Part shown: positions 1 to 34,115 of the stretch, piece after piece | How positions within the stretch are numbered: position 1 is the first letter of the stretch | Layout: every line of letters starts with the position of its first letter | Assembly: GCA_947044405.1 (NCBI GenBank) | Contig: CAMRHE010000207.1 | Span: forward strand, 1,684,001 to 1,748,000 | Length of the DNA: 64,000 nt | Source: Leptodactylus fallax | Taxonomy: Eukaryota; Chordata; Amphibia; Anura; Leptodactylidae | Reading direction: 5' to 3' | The notes under the pieces: generated by a model | What the model was told of the DNA's origin: nothing | What the model saw: only the letters and a program-made list of their open reading frames with translations | Database searches by the model: none | Translations under genes and position numbers: made by a program

Positions 1-2022
1 CATATTACACAGCCCCGTCCTCCATACACCGTAACATTCAGTGAGAGGCAGGAACAGCTCTCAGTATAGAAACAAGGGGAAGAGTGAAAAATGCAGGATT
101 TCACAGAAAGGAGACAAAATCTGTTAACAAAGTATATTACATAATGTATTAATGACACAAATAATGCCAGAAAATCAAGTTTACTTCCACTTTAACAGAT
201 GTCTTCTACGCTATGTACAGTTTTGTTCTCCATTCTTTCTTGGGTATTTAGGTTATAAGTGGTATAATACCAGCAGCCATTTGAGTAGAATTGTTTTTCC
301 CTCAGACTCTGCTGACTAAAGATTTACATGACTCTTCCCCCACCTTATAGGATGCCAGGACTTGTTTGACCTCTGCAGAAAGACAATGAGCTTGTGTGTA
401 CTCAGCGTCTTTTTTTTTTTTTTTTTTTTTTGCCTTTTCTTTTTTTGTTGATTGTGATAAAATTCCCAGCACACATTTCTGATGTGTCCTTGAAGTGCTA
501 ATGTGAAGTGATATTTAACGTCAGTTCTGGTGGCAGCTGCGGGTAATTTCACTGTCCCCATTACCATAATCCTTTTTTATGTTTTTAAATCTTTCTAAAA
601 CTTTAATTGCTCAATTTCGTTAAGTTTTTTTGAAGTAACCTCTTCCTTCTGTGTCAGATAATTGTACAGCGCTAGAGATGTCTGAATTTATACTGATATT
701 TCAGAATTCCTCAACTTTTCCTTTATATTTTCTATATTTTGCCATGCTAAATGTATTTAATGAGAATTGGGCGATCACATTCAAACTGTTAACCCCTCAC
801 TTGACATGGTATGAACAACGGAATCGCAAAGGATTGGAATACAAGAAATTCCTAGATTGTTATGGATGGAATGCGAAGCCAACCGTAGTATGGGTATAGG
901 GGTTGTCCTTTCAAGACAACTCCTTTTCGAAAGTTTTTTTTATTTTTATGTTTCCCCTGTGTTTAGATAGGGGTTCTATAGAACTAGACTATTGTCCAAG
1001 GATTTTTTTCTTTTATATGTAAAACGACTTTATATTTCAAAATGCTTTAAAGTAGATCAGGGCATTATTCAGGAAATAATCGAAAGTCAGCTCAACTAAT
1101 CGTAAACTTGTCCACATCGATTATTTCAATTATTTTACATCCCTGCTATCCCGTCTTATACTTACACATATTCCAAAGGATATGTCACTGACTATACACT
1201 GCCCAATCAGGATTGCTGATATGTCAATAATGGAAACCAAAATTCCGTGGCATATAAGTAGGGGGCATGGCAAGTAAAAAGGGGAGTGCCCTAAAATAAT
1301 TGTTTATTGATCTTAATCGAGGTAAAATGCTCAATTAATTTTGATTTGGGTCATAATGACCCGGCCCTAGTTCAAAGTACACACGTCTGATGTAGGGAGA
1401 ACGTGTGCGGACATCTAACATAGCCGATCTTCAGTCCATCCAGATCTTGTTTTCTCGGGCGACAAGCTCTGCCAAAGAAGTCTGGATGCAGGTCTGTCAT
1501 CCTATTTAGGCTTGAACTGGCCCACAGGAGAGCAGGTGAATCCCCCTACTGGTCCTCCAGTCCCTACCCACGTGCAAGCCAAGCGCATGGTTGTGGCTGC
1601 GATGTCATCTATGCAGACCAGTATCACCCACCACTTTCACAGGGGCCCATCTTCTCAAGTTTGTTGCAGAGGTCTCAGTCACCAGGCCTGTAGACGAGTG
1701 CTATATGTGCACATATCCCCAGGATCTCCTTAGATCAATCACCAGATTATTACTGAATTAGAGGAGCTTTACTGCTTCTGACTGACCCTGGCTCATCTGT
1801 ATAGCAGATGTGCAGCATTATGTGCCGTAGATCCTTGTGCATGTTATTATGAGGCTAATCTGTGGATGACTACCCACTGGTACATCCATGTGGAGCCCAC
1901 TAAAATAAGGGACATGTTGCCTATTTTTGTTTTTCCACACCAATATATAGGGTGATGTGGATTCCTAATTGAAAACAATGGGAGGTGAATTTTTAGTATG
2001 AAATATGTGCCAACATCCATTT
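1..2022. other. Gene-free upstream stretch
   Basis: No coding region is supportable here; the short open frames lack splice context and recognisable domains. A T-rich tract lies near 410-432. Roughly 1065-1375 looks like a decayed dispersed element. A fragment near 1735-1800 resembles the internal part of the small element at 2031-2277 (shared words such as TTACTGCTTCTGACTGAC). This could be distal intergenic DNA or part of a first intron of the BCLAF3-like gene, because the promoter was not located. Confidence 0.5.
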
Positions 2023-2030
2023 GGAAATTC

Positions 2031-2277
2031 CAGGGCTGTGGAGTGAGAAAAAAAAGTTACCAACGCCGGCTTTAAAATAAAATGTAGTTTTAATTATATT
2101 GTATAATGAATTGGATATACAGTTTGATACATAATTTTCTTTCATAGGAATCAATCACTAGATTTTTAATGTATTGGAGGATCTTTACTGCTTCTGACTG
2201 ACCATGGCTATCAGCCATTTGTGAAGGAGTCGGAATCAGAGCAGGATTTGGGTCTGACTCCTGAATCCACAGCCCTG
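2031..2277. mobile_element. Small non-autonomous hAT-like element (247 bp)
   Basis: The ends are inverted: CAGGGCTGTGGAG on the left and CTGAATCCACAGCCCTG on the right. They are flanked by 8-bp near-identical target duplications, GGAAATTC (2023-2030) and GAAAATTC (2278-2285). An 8-bp duplication with CAGGG-type ends is typical of hAT transposons. No coding capacity. A relative lies at 28027-28304. Confidence 0.7.
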
Positions 2278-2285
2278 GAAAATTC

Positions 2286-3104
2286 CACCATGTTAACATT
2301 GACTTATGGGACTAATTTTGTAAAGGTTTAGATATCCAAGCTGCAGGTGGCCCTTAGTAGATGATTCCATTATCCCATCTGGTATTTAAGCCACTATCAA
2401 TCCTAGTGAGATCATCCTCATTGCTCCTTGTCATCTTCTAGGTGGGATAGCTTGGATACTTCTGTCTATGGATATTAGGATGTCTTGACATTTTTTGAAC
2501 ATTAGGTTTGCAAAGTCCTGTGTCTTGTAGTTGAATCTCTAAAAAATTTTTGTATCTAATATTTTCAAATTGATATTCTCTTATGATGGAATATTTTTCT
2601 ATTTCTAGATCATTTGGCTTCTATTTTTGATATTTCTTCCTTTTGTATTTTATTGTGCATCATTGTCAGTACTTCGGTATTCTTACCTTACCATGCTTCG
2701 CCACATCTGCTTATATTTATAAAATATTCCACATGATGATTTGTCCTAGCTCAACACTACTTCTAATACTAATCTTTTATCATTGGAGTTTCTTTCAGCA
2801 GTCTTAAGGCTCCACAAATCACGCCCCATCGCCTTCCAAATACTTTGGGAAATGAATACATGATGTTGTAGCTTCACTAACGTTGTACAATTCCGTTGTC
2901 TTTTTTTTTTTTTTTTTTTCATAAAATTGACTTGTATTAGTAACACCAGGAACTGAATGAATTTGACACATTACTTTTGCTGGAGCACAGTGACCAAATG
3001 ACGATTAGAAAGTGACAACCAATTTGGCTGCCCTGCTTGTTCTCACTTTTGCAAAAATTGCCATGCAAGAAAACAAAGAAAATAAGCATAATACCATAAT
3101 CACC
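2286..3104. other. Gene-free stretch
   Basis: AT-rich DNA with a poly-T tract near 2901-2919. I see no gene, RNA gene or well-bounded repeat. Confidence 0.4.
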
Positions 3105-3480
3105 TTTGGATAACTTGTTCTAACTTACTAGCTTTATAGCTGTTTTTGGGTGCTTTCCAGTGCATTCCCTGCTTTATTACTAATATACACCTTGGTCCCC
3201 TGGGGTCCTGTTTATTACCTTTGCAGAGGGCGGCTAAGGAGGCCAGAACTCTAGTTCTTCTGTCTCTCATGCCGCCATTCTGACTCACTGACATCAGTTC
3301 AATAGAGTGGAGTCGGCCATGTGACAGAGTGTCGGAAGGGGACGTAGAGGAGCGAGATTTCTGCCCCTTCCCCAGCGGCCCTCTGCAAAGATAATAAATC
3401 AGGGGCTGAGGTGTATAGTAATAACATAGCTTAACCAAGGCAGGGAATGTACAGATAAACTGTAATATTTCCCAGATAAC
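3105..3480. repeat. Nested foldback: MITE inside a second foldback element
   Basis: The inner element at about 3211-3397 has inverted ends (TTATTACCTTTGCAGAGGGC against GCCCTCTGCAAAGATAATAA). The flanks also form an inverted repeat: TTATTACTAATATACACCTT near 3173 pairs with AGGTGTATAGTAATAA near 3410. So a short element appears to sit near the centre of another palindromic element. Non-coding. Confidence 0.65.
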
Positions 3481-6154
3481 CCTTTTAAGTCTGGGGACAC
3501 CTGGGCAGTACTAATGGGTTAACAAAGTGACCTCCGCCGTGGATTGTAAGCCTACATGTCAGTTATTGCTGCAGCTTTTACTTGTGTTATTCACCTTTGC
3601 AACACAGAAATTGAAAGCTATAGGAGACCTGCAGCAGTTTGGGCAAGGCGACCTGATACCACGTGGATTTTGCTACAGTGGCTTTCAGGGCAATTCAGCA
3701 GTCTGTTCGTCCAGTGTGTCCCCGGGTTAAGGCAGGCCCTTTTGAGTAATACTGATCTGTTTCCCAATGCATGTGTCATGCTGTAGCAGCTGTCTGACAT
3801 TAGAGGAGTAGTTGTCAGGTTATATTTTGTCTGAAAGCTGCCAGTGCAGGCCTGAAGTAGTTATTCAGGGTGTCACACCTAACAACTGGCTTGTTCGTGA
3901 TTTTATAATCAGTCTGGCATTGAGATGAGAATGGGAAAACTATTCTGGTATTGTCCTGCCATTCAGATTGCTATCATTTAAAATAAAAACATACAAAAAA
4001 ACAAAAAAAAAACTCTATGACATCTAGATTTGTCACCAGGGGTTGTCGTGTTGAGACCTTCCCTTTATGGCTGATATGTCATGCGTTGACCTCTTGCAGT
4101 ATTTTGGTGTTGGACCAATGAGGAAATTAAAGGGGTATTACTATCTCAAGGATCCCAGATAAACTGCAAGCGTTTGTAAAGTTTAAGTTTTCCTAAATAC
4201 ATTTAGCAATGCTGCTTCGTATGCCTGCTTTGTGAAATCCTCCCATTGTTTACACATTGTTTCCTTGGTTCCTGGCCTGTATCTCTGCTAATCCAGCATT
4301 ATACAACAAGTGACATGACTCACTGCTCTCTGAAGGGGAAGGGGGATGAGTTCTTGGATCATGCTTGCTCTCAGAGCTGTTATCTCCTGCTACAAGGACA
4401 GCTAATTGTAGTTTGATGGTAAAGGCTTGGACAGTGTTAGTTGTCGCTTGATGTAAACGCAAAGATAACATTGAGTTCACTGCAAGTCCGTTGCCTGTCG
4501 TGGCAGCAAGTAAGTTTTTTGGGGTTTTTTTTCCTCTCCAAACCTTTAATGTAACTTACATTTACTGCACATATTATTTGATCTATATTATTATTCATTT
4601 CTAGCAATCATAATAAATCTCTCATGTTAAAGGCAATGTATATATCTACTGAGGTACTTCGTATTGTCCGGTCTATCAAACAGTTAAAGCCCGTCCACCA
4701 GCTTGTTGAAGAATACATAAAGTGAGAAGAAGAGACAGCAGGCAAACTCCTGCTCGCAATCCAAAAACCACATATACTTTGACATTAAAATGCAAAGATG
4801 TTTTTTGATGGGATGATGGGTGAATTTCATAACGACACTCACACCCCAGCCAAATAGCTTGGAGAGTACCTCCATTTATGTGGAAAAGTAGTCCGCAAAA
4901 TTCCATCTGCTAAACCAGCCATGTATAACTAAACAAAAATAGACAGCCGGAAACAATTATACTCGAATTCTGGAACCAGGAAGAAAATAATAATTTTAGG
5001 TGTGACGGCATATGTCAGTTCTCTCCATATCATTACCAGTAGTGAAGATTAGTTGTCTCTGACATAAAGGTGTGGAACTACTGCAAACAAAAAAGTGTTC
5101 AGATCTTTGACCTGCAGAACATGTTTAATTAGTCTTCATTGCTCAATATCTTTTGGCTCACATGTGTGATGTTCCCTGAACTCTAGAATTACTCCATTTA
5201 TAATTTAAAGGGGAAATGTAAGTGATTGTAGACAGTAATACGTGAGTATATCTTTCTAAAGGAGACCTCCTGCCTTTGTAAAACAAAACTGGCCAGAATT
5301 CTTTTCACACTCAAGAAATCTTAAAGGAGTTCTCCAGAGAGTCCGTGAACAGTTATTTTCTCTGGAGTTTTTAGGTGATGAACCCAGAGGTTCCAGGCTG
5401 GTTCTGACCCTGGGTCACATGATCAGGACCTGCACCTGGCCCCCCAAATCACTCTGTAGCCTCCTTCCTCTCCTGTGTTCAACACTAGTTAACTGTATCA
5501 TGGGAATTGGCTTTACTATTATCATGTTGTATTCAGCCAGCCCCCATACCACATGTAACTAGCAGTGAGCACAGGAGATGAGGGAAGAGGCAGAGCTTCC
5601 TGGGGGCTGAGTAATTGTTCCAATCACATTACCCAAGTAGTCATAAGGTGGTAGAGTCAATTAACCCATAATTTTACTCTTTTTTTTCCCCCACTTTCTT
5701 TTCCGCAGATAATAATATCCATTTCTGCACACATTGTAATTTGAACCAAAGTTCTTTTGTCAGGGTATTCAAGTAAGCACAATGTATTTAACATATCCAT
5801 GTATTATATGGTATGGCAATTCTGATTGGAAGCAATGCCCTAAAGGCTACATTTCCATTTGGTGGAACCTAGTTTTAGATTCTAAGGCCTGTTTTGTAAA
5901 ATAACACAAATGCCATAGAATTTTATTTTTCTATATAATCTTTTCTCTGGACAGATGCTTCCTTTCCCCCAAAGGGTACTTAAGAATTGGAAGCTCACAG
6001 ACAATAAGATGAGATTCGTAGTTTGGGAATCATAACCAAATTCAACCACAAGAGTAATACTTCAGTTTTACCAGCAAAATCATATGGCCATTGGCCAGTG
6101 TGAGCCGAAAGGATTTCGGCCATCTGTAACATCCAGACTATTTATTCTCATATT
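3481..6154. other. Gene-free stretch with decayed short repeats
   Basis: No coding exon was recognised. TTAAAGGGG-type or TTAAAGGAG-type ends, common to short elements in this window, occur near 4128 and 5323 without a clear matching end. The longest open frames are under 80 codons and show no family features. Confidence 0.4.
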
Positions 6155-6381
6155 AAGACTAACGCCCCACGTTCTGGAAACACAGTGTTTTTTGTTGCAG
6201 ATTTTGCTGCATTTTTTTTTTTTTTTGAGCCAAAGTCAGGAGTGGATTAACCAGAAGGGAAATGTCTAAAGCATTCTATATATTTTGCATTTCTTTTCAA
6301 GCCACTCCTGACTTTGGCTCAAAAAAATGCAGCAAAATATGCAACAAAAACGCTGTTTCCTCAACATGGGGCCTTAGCCTA
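6155..6381. repeat. MITE, 'GCCCCACGTT' foldback family, copy 1
   Basis: Long inverted arms run from the outside in. They share the words CCCCACGTT / ACATGGGG, GTTGCAGATTTTGCTGCAT and GAGCCAAAGTCAGGAGTGG, the last reading back as CCACTCCTGACTTTGGCTC. The same family occurs at 40670-40864 and 63762-63980. It is non-autonomous, and the superfamily is not certain (TTA/TAA flanks suggest PIF/Harbinger). Confidence 0.7.
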
Positions 6382-6605
6382 AAGGGGTTTTTCCAGGTTA
6401 ACAATATTGATAACTCATCATTTGGATATCAATATCATCGATGCGTCAGCATTGGAAAAGTCAGATGTACAGCTCCGTTCTCTGTGTAGCAGCTGAGCCT
6501 TGTCACAGCAGCCCAGCTCCCATTCACTTGAAGTGCAGTGCCACTAGCCTCCAGCTTTTTTTGGCACCAGTGGCCATAGTAGAAGATGTCTGACGGGACC
6601 CAACT
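6382..6605. repeat. Half of a GC-rich short interspersed element
   Basis: It begins TAAAGGGGTTTTTCCAGG directly after the preceding MITE and carries the CAGC-rich 'GCTCCCATTCACTTGAAG' type interior that recurs in the elements near 10.4, 17.1 and 20.5 kb. The matching end is not visible, so this is a truncated or decayed copy. Confidence 0.4.
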
Positions 6606-6936
6606 TTGTTTGAACCAGCAGTGTTTTTTCTCCTGCACCTGCTTTTCACACTATTTTCTCCTGGTGCTAAAAGCACTTCTAAGGGTCTTCTCACACTGCG
6701 TCGCCAGTGTACTTTTACAGTATGTCACAGGAAAGCTTCCGGGCATACGTTAAATTAACCTACAGGCTTTCCATTATGCCAGTGGAGGCCCAGAGTGCTT
6801 CTTTTGGCCTCTATTCAGTGATAGATGTGTTCCCATCTTTACTGTATGGAAAGTGCAACAGACTGCAATGTGCCATAAAGAATCAGCCTTTAAAAAAACA
6901 AAAAACCCAAATTCTATACCATGGCGTATACACTTA

Positions 6937-7270
6937 GGCTATGTTCACACTATCATTATTAATGTCTGTTCCTGTCATCTGTCATAGGTAGCAGAGTTAA
7001 TAGACACAGAGCCCCCTCCATCTGTGTCTGATCCCATTGACTCTAATGTAAAAAAACATGGTGGACACTGTTTTCCATCATGTTTGTTTACTTTTGTAAT
7101 GGAAGAAAAAGTTCTACATGAATGTGTTTTGTGTTTTTTTGTTTTTTTTTTACCTGGAGTAAATACAGACGGACACACGACGGGGGTGGCTATCCGCATC
7201 TGTCATTCAATGTCCTCTTGCGACGGATGACAGCAACGAACATTGAATAATGTTAGTGTGATCTCACCTT
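6937..7270. repeat. MITE, 'GGCTATGTTCACACTA' family, copy 1
   Basis: The left end reads TTAGGCTATGTTCACACTAT and the right end contains GTTAGTGTGATCTCACC. The arms share the ATGTCTGTTCCTGTCATC type sequence in inverted form (GACGGATGACAGCAACGAACATT). A second copy lies at 8078-8391, and a solo end with the same words lies near 55950-55997. Confidence 0.6.
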
Positions 7271-7979
7271 CAGTCCAGTTTATTTAGTTATCCATGGCTG
7301 ATACAAGTTAGGCGTTGATACTGATTTGTCCCGGTCAAGGGCATTTTCTGCTTAGTTCTATTACTTGGAAGGACGGTATATGGTAAGCTGTCGTGAGCTC
7401 TCTGCCATCTGTGCTAGGTTGTATCACTGGCTGTAATTTTCTGGTACTTTACTTTAACCCTTTAATGGCTGTAAATCTCTACAGTGTGATGAGCTGCATT
7501 CAACACACTTGGTAAAGTGGATTTCCAAACTTATGTAGCGTGTCGGGCATGGCATAGAAGTGCGTTCATATGTGTATTTATACAGTCGTTGAAACAAATT
7601 GGGCCATGTTGACTGTCATGTTTCCACCAGTCTATGCAAAGAAAATAGTTGAAGTGGTTTGTTCCAAAGTAAATATAAGATGCACTCCTCTTAATACATT
7701 TTTCACCTGCCTGACATACGGAAAATAAAATGTGTGAAAAAAAAGATATAATAATAATAATAATAATTATAAAATGTCCTCCTATTCTATCTAATATGGT
7801 CTAATTGGTGTCTCCTTGCAGATCACATCCACTTTTATCTTGCCGTTTACATGCAGGATTTCATTTGATGTTGCTTTCAGAAGCAATTCCCTAAACACTG
7901 TAAAATAGACATACATTAGCCTGCTATGGGAAACATGGTCAGTTTAAGTGCTGTATTACTTGTGGTTTTTTACCCTGGA
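7271..7979. other. Gene-free stretch
   Basis: No gene seen. It includes a short AAT-type microsatellite near 7748-7767. Confidence 0.4.
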
Positions 7980-8540
7980 CAGTCTTTTGTCTCAATAGGG
8001 TGCAAATGGATACAGCCATGAATATAGAAAGCTTCTATGGTCTGGCGCTTGTCAGAAACCCAGGCATGATTTCCTTAGGCTATGTTCACACTACTGTTAT
8101 TCATGTCTGTGTTGTCATCCATCATAGGATAGCAGCAATGGACATTAATGATTGCAAAGTAATGGACACATATGTAGCCCCCTCTGTCTGTGTCCATTCC
8201 CATTGACTGTAATGTAAACAACACGACGGACATTGTCTTTCGCAATTGGAAGGAAAAGTTAGAAAAGTAAAAAAAAAAAAACATGTTTTTTTACACTGGG
8301 GTGAATATAGGTGGACCTCAGACGGTCTATTACTATCATCCTGTGACGGATGAGAGTAACGGACATTGATAACGATAGTGTGAACCCTCCCTTATTTTGG
8401 TTGTGTTATCTTCTCATACATGTAGTGTCCCTGCCTGATGTCCACAATGAGGAAATCATGGTTGGGTTTCTGACAAGTCCCAGACCATAGAAAGTATCCA
8501 TTGTCAACCAATGAAGACAAAAGATTGTCACCACTAAGAT
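7980..8540. repeat. Nested foldback with inner MITE (8078-8391)
   Basis: The outer arms are inverted. CTTCTATGGTCTGGCGCTTG near 8031 pairs with the strand containing CAGACCATAGAAAGTATCC near 8480, and GTTTCTGACAAG / CTTGTCAGAAAC also match. Between them sits a second copy of the GGCTATGTTCACACTA family, with TTA on each side (8075-8077 and 8392-8394), as expected for a 3-bp target duplication. No coding capacity. Confidence 0.65.
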
Positions 8541-9249
8541 TGTTAGAGAAAATTCCGACAAAATGTTTAATGATTTTTGCAAAAACAAATATTTAACTTA
8601 TTTTTCTGTTATGTATCAACCAGAGGAACCAGAGTAAGCTGTGGGATAAGTAGATACAGGATCTAGGTAGTAATATGGTTCTGCACCGGCCTACTAGTTT
8701 TAAGGCTTATTAAACAGGTTTCCTTAAATAATTCCCAAAATTCATTGCTGACTATGATATTGATTAGTGTATGAACCCTGTCATATATTTTCTTTGTGAA
8801 CATGTTTTCTATGTGGGACCTTGGAATTTGGGCAAGCCGAAAAATCAGCTTAAAATTCCTGAAGCTGAATTTTCAACTAGAAAAATTTCTGCCATGTGAA
8901 CAACCCCTAAGTTTGGATCGCAAAAAAAAAAAAATTCCAATTTTAGTCGGTTAGAAGCAGCAGCTGAATAAAGTAACGTTGAAAGAATTTATTTTTCTCT
9001 AATAGAGGTCTTGCTAAATTCCATCAGAAATGAGTGTTGGATAAAAAACATACATGCTGGGAAAAATATATATATTATTGCTTGAATTAAGGAGATGAGG
9101 TTTTTTTGTTTTTTAAAGTTTACACCATCTATTTGTTGGTTTAGTTTATGCCATTTTCATTAGTAAATCTGCTGTAATGTTGCTAAAAATAATAGACAAA
9201 GGACGATCCCTCTAATTTTTTTTTTTATCTTTCTGTTCTTTCTTTGTAG
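8541..9249. other. Gene-free stretch before the first candidate exon
   Basis: AT-rich, with a pyrimidine-rich tract just before 9250 that could be the acceptor of the candidate 5' untranslated exon. Nothing else recognised. Confidence 0.4.
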
Positions 9250-9401
9250 ATTTTATTGAGAAAACAATATGACCCATGTGAATCGTCTTTCTAAACCCGT
9301 GACTGCTTAAGAGTGAAGGATGACATACAACACAACCTTGGGATAAAGGCCACCGAAAACTTTAAATGCGTTTTGACATCCTTGAGGGTTGCACATAAGT
9401 G
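9250..9401 (+). other. Candidate 5' untranslated exon of the BCLAF3-like gene
   Basis: A strong polypyrimidine acceptor ending TTCTTTCTTTGTAG precedes 9250, and a donor GTGGTAAGAT follows at 9402. The 152 bp between have stops in frame, so it would be untranslated. It lies about 0.5 kb upstream of the ATG exon. This is inferred from splice-site quality only; transcript data would settle it. Confidence 0.3.
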
Positions 9402-9927
9402 GTAAGATGATCTATCTAACTTAGTAATACACACGGAACAGACCCCGGCTATCATCTCTGCTTATAATTCTGGAGCATCTTCTCTTAGAATTTGCAATTG
9501 ACCGTTCCAATTTTTCCATTCCACTTTGTAAGTGTCAATGACAGGTGCCCTTACAAAGTCTGAGAAAGAGAGAATTGTGCCACTTGTTAATGTATTTATT
9601 CATTTCCAGGAGGGGTAAGAGAGAGATATCATAATGCAGAATTGTAATAAAATAGTTCTATATAGCAGACACCTATAATGCACTGTTCACCTGGTCCATT
9701 TATTTCAGTATATGCCTTGTAATAATTCCATTGCAAGAAAACCAACATGCTATAGTTTTCTCAGCCATACCAGCTGAACATTAAGGACACACAATGGTAT
9801 AATTTTTTTCTATGCTTTACTGTAAACTTGAATTATGTGAAAAAAAAAAAATTTAAAATAATTTTTACTCTTCATCAGACGAAATTACGTGCTCTTTACT
9901 CTTTACTTTTAAGGCCACCATTAAAGT

Positions 9928-31928
<22,001 letters not shown>

Positions 31929-32362
31929 CCTACTTCTGTGAGCTTCAGGAAGACTCTAACCCACTAGATCATCTACTTGTAGATACTTGACTTTCCAGGG
32001 CTTCTTTAAGAGCATCGGCACTAAATAAATAAATAGTCTTGATAAAAAAGATTATTTTCTCAACATTGGACTGCTGCACAACTTTTGTACGGTTTTCACT
32101 GTTTTTTAATGACCATGTTCAGATGGAAAATTGCTAATTTCTCATTAAAATTTTTGCAAGAATAAAATGCAAGGCTGAAAAATATAAAAAAGAACTTCCC
32201 ATAGATGGGGGGGGTGTCATATTTATTACACTTTTTCCTTAGCATAAGCATGGTTGGTTTGTTTGTTTGTTTGTTTTTGTTTTATTTTTTGTTTCTGTTC
32301 AGGTTTTAGTTTTAAGTTGAGAAATTGTGTATTAATGTAATAAAGTGCCTGAATTGTTTTAC
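31929..32362 (+). other. 3' UTR of the BCLAF3-like gene
   Basis: It runs from the stop codon to the likely cleavage site 15-20 bases after AATAAA at 32339-32344. A weaker AATAAA lies at 32161-32166. T-rich and GTTT-rich (TTTGTTTGTTTG near 32260). Confidence 0.6.
32339..32344 (+). terminator. Polyadenylation signal AATAAA
   Basis: A canonical hexamer followed within about 40 bases by GT-rich sequence (TGTGGTGGT, then GTGTGTGTG), which fits a downstream element. It is the most likely end of the BCLAF3-like transcript. Confidence 0.6.
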
Positions 32363-32437
32363 ATCTCCTGTGGTGGTATATTACAATGTATAGGTTGTGT
32401 GTGTGTATGTATATATATCTTTATATATATATATATA

Positions 32438-34047
32438 CAGTACAGACCAAAAGTTTGGACACACCTTCTCATTCCAAGAGTTTTCTGTATTTTCATGACT
32501 ATAAAAATTGTAGATGCACACTGAAGTTATCAAAACTATAAATTAACACATGTGGAATTATATACTTAACAAAAAAGTGTGAAACAACTGAAAATATGTC
32601 TTATATTCTAGGTTCTTCAAAGTAGCCACCTTTTGCTTTGATTACTGCTTTGCACACTCTTGGCATTCTCTTGATGAGCTTCAAGAGGTAGTCACATGAA
32701 ATGGTTTTCACTTCACAGGTGTGTCCTGTCAGGTTTAATAAGTGGGATTTCTTGCCTTATAAATGGGGTTGGGACCATCAGTTGTGTTGTTCAGAAGTCA
32801 GGTGGATACACAGCTGATAGTCCCACTGAATGGAGTGTTAGAATTTGTATTATGGCAAGAAAAAGCAGCTAAGTAAAGAAAAACGAGTGGCCATCATTAC
32901 TTTAAGAAAGCCCCTGGGAAAACTTTGAAAGTGTCCCCAAGTGCAGTGGCCAAAACCATCAAGCGCTACAAAGAAACTGGCTCACATGAGGACCGCCCCA
33001 GGAAAGGAAGACCAAGAGTCACCTCTGCTGCGGAGGATAAGTTAATCCGAGTTACCAGCCTCAGAAATCGCAGGTTAACAGCAGCTCAGATTAGAGACCA
33101 GGTCAATGCCACACAGAGTTCTAGCAGCAGACACATCTCTATAACAACTGTTAAGAGGAGACTGTGTGCAGCAGGCCTTCATGGTAAAATAGCTGCTAGG
33201 AAACCACTGCTAAGGACAGGCAACAAGCACAAGAGACTTGTTTGGGCTAAAGAACACAAGGAATGGACATTAGACCTGTGGAAATCTGTGCTTTGGTCTG
33301 ATGAGTCCAAATTTGAGATCTTTGGTTCCAACCACCTTGTCTTTGTGCGACGCAGAAAAGGTGAACGAATGGACTCTACATGCCTGGTTCCCACCGTGAA
33401 GCATGGAGGAGGAGGTGTGATGGTGTGGGGGTGCTTTGCTGGTGACACTGTTGGGGATTTATTCAAAATTGAAGGAATACTGAACCATCATGGTTACCAC
33501 AGCATCTTGCAGCGGCATGCTATTCCATCCGGTTTGCGTTTAGTTGGACCATCATTTATTTTTCAACAGGACAATGACCCCAAACACACCTCCAGACTGA
33601 GTAAGGGCTATTTGACCAAGAAGGAGAGTGATGGGGTGCTACGCCAGATGACCTGGCCTCCACAGTCACCAGACCTGAACCCAATCGAGATGGTTTGGGG
33701 TGAGCTGGACCGCAGAGTGAAGGCAAAAGGGCCAACAAGTGCTAAGCATCTCTGGGAACTCCTTCAAGACTGTTTTAAGACCATTTCAGGTGACTACCTC
33801 TTGAAGCTCATCAAGAGAATGCCAAGAGTGTGCAAAGCAGTAATCAAAGCAAAAGGTGGCTACTTTGAAGAACCTAGAATATAAGACATATTTTCAGTTG
33901 TTTCACACTTTTTTGTTAAGTATATAATTCCACATGTGTTAATTCATGGTTTTGATGCCTTCAGTGTGAATCTACAATTTTTATAGTCATGAAAATACAG
34001 AAAACTCTTGGAATGAGAAGGTGTGTCCAAACTTTTGGTCTGTACTG
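32438..34047 (+). mobile_element. Tc1/mariner element, family A, copy 1 (broken transposase)
   Basis: The inverted ends CAGTACAGACCAAAAGTTTG and the reverse at 34028-34047 are flanked by TA within a (TA)n run. The body holds a Tc1-type transposase on the + strand. The start region at about 32853 is disrupted: a frame shift gives a stop six codons in, and about 20-25 bases are lost or replaced near 32908 compared with copy 2. The rest is open and carries the DDE-type residues: Asp in WSDES, Asp in FQQDND, Glu in NPIEMVW. Non-autonomous as it stands. Confidence 0.9.
32925..33884 (+). pseudogene. Tc1 transposase, 5'-disrupted (family A copy 1)
   Basis: An open stretch of about 319 codons covering most of the second DNA-binding helix-turn-helix (VAKTIKRYKETG, RKGRPRVT) and the whole catalytic domain. 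The N-terminal helices are missing because of the frame lesions upstream. The catalytic triad Asp, Asp, Glu is visible (WSDES; QQDND; NPIE), with 34-residue spacing between the last two, as in DD34E Tc1 enzymes. Compared with copy 2 it keeps the second catalytic Asp. There is no plausible native start in frame, so I call it a pseudogene. Confidence 0.85.
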
Positions 34048-34074
34048 TATATATATAGAGATAGATAGATATAT

Positions 34075-34112
<38 letters not shown>
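34048..34112. repeat. (TA)n microsatellite between two Tc1 copies
   Basis: Alternating TA with a short GATA-like start separates the right end of copy 1 from the left end of copy 2. Tc1 elements insert at TA, so this tract is a natural target. Confidence 0.85.

Positions 34113-34115
<3 letters not shown>

Noticed and set aside
1512..1733. 73-codon Pro/Gln-rich frame
   Set aside because: No homology recognised and no exon signals; near fragments of dispersed repeats.
33179..33466. - strand frames of about 95 codons inside both family A Tc1 transposases
   Set aside because: Shadow frames opposite the real transposase coding strand; conserved between copies only because the DNA is.
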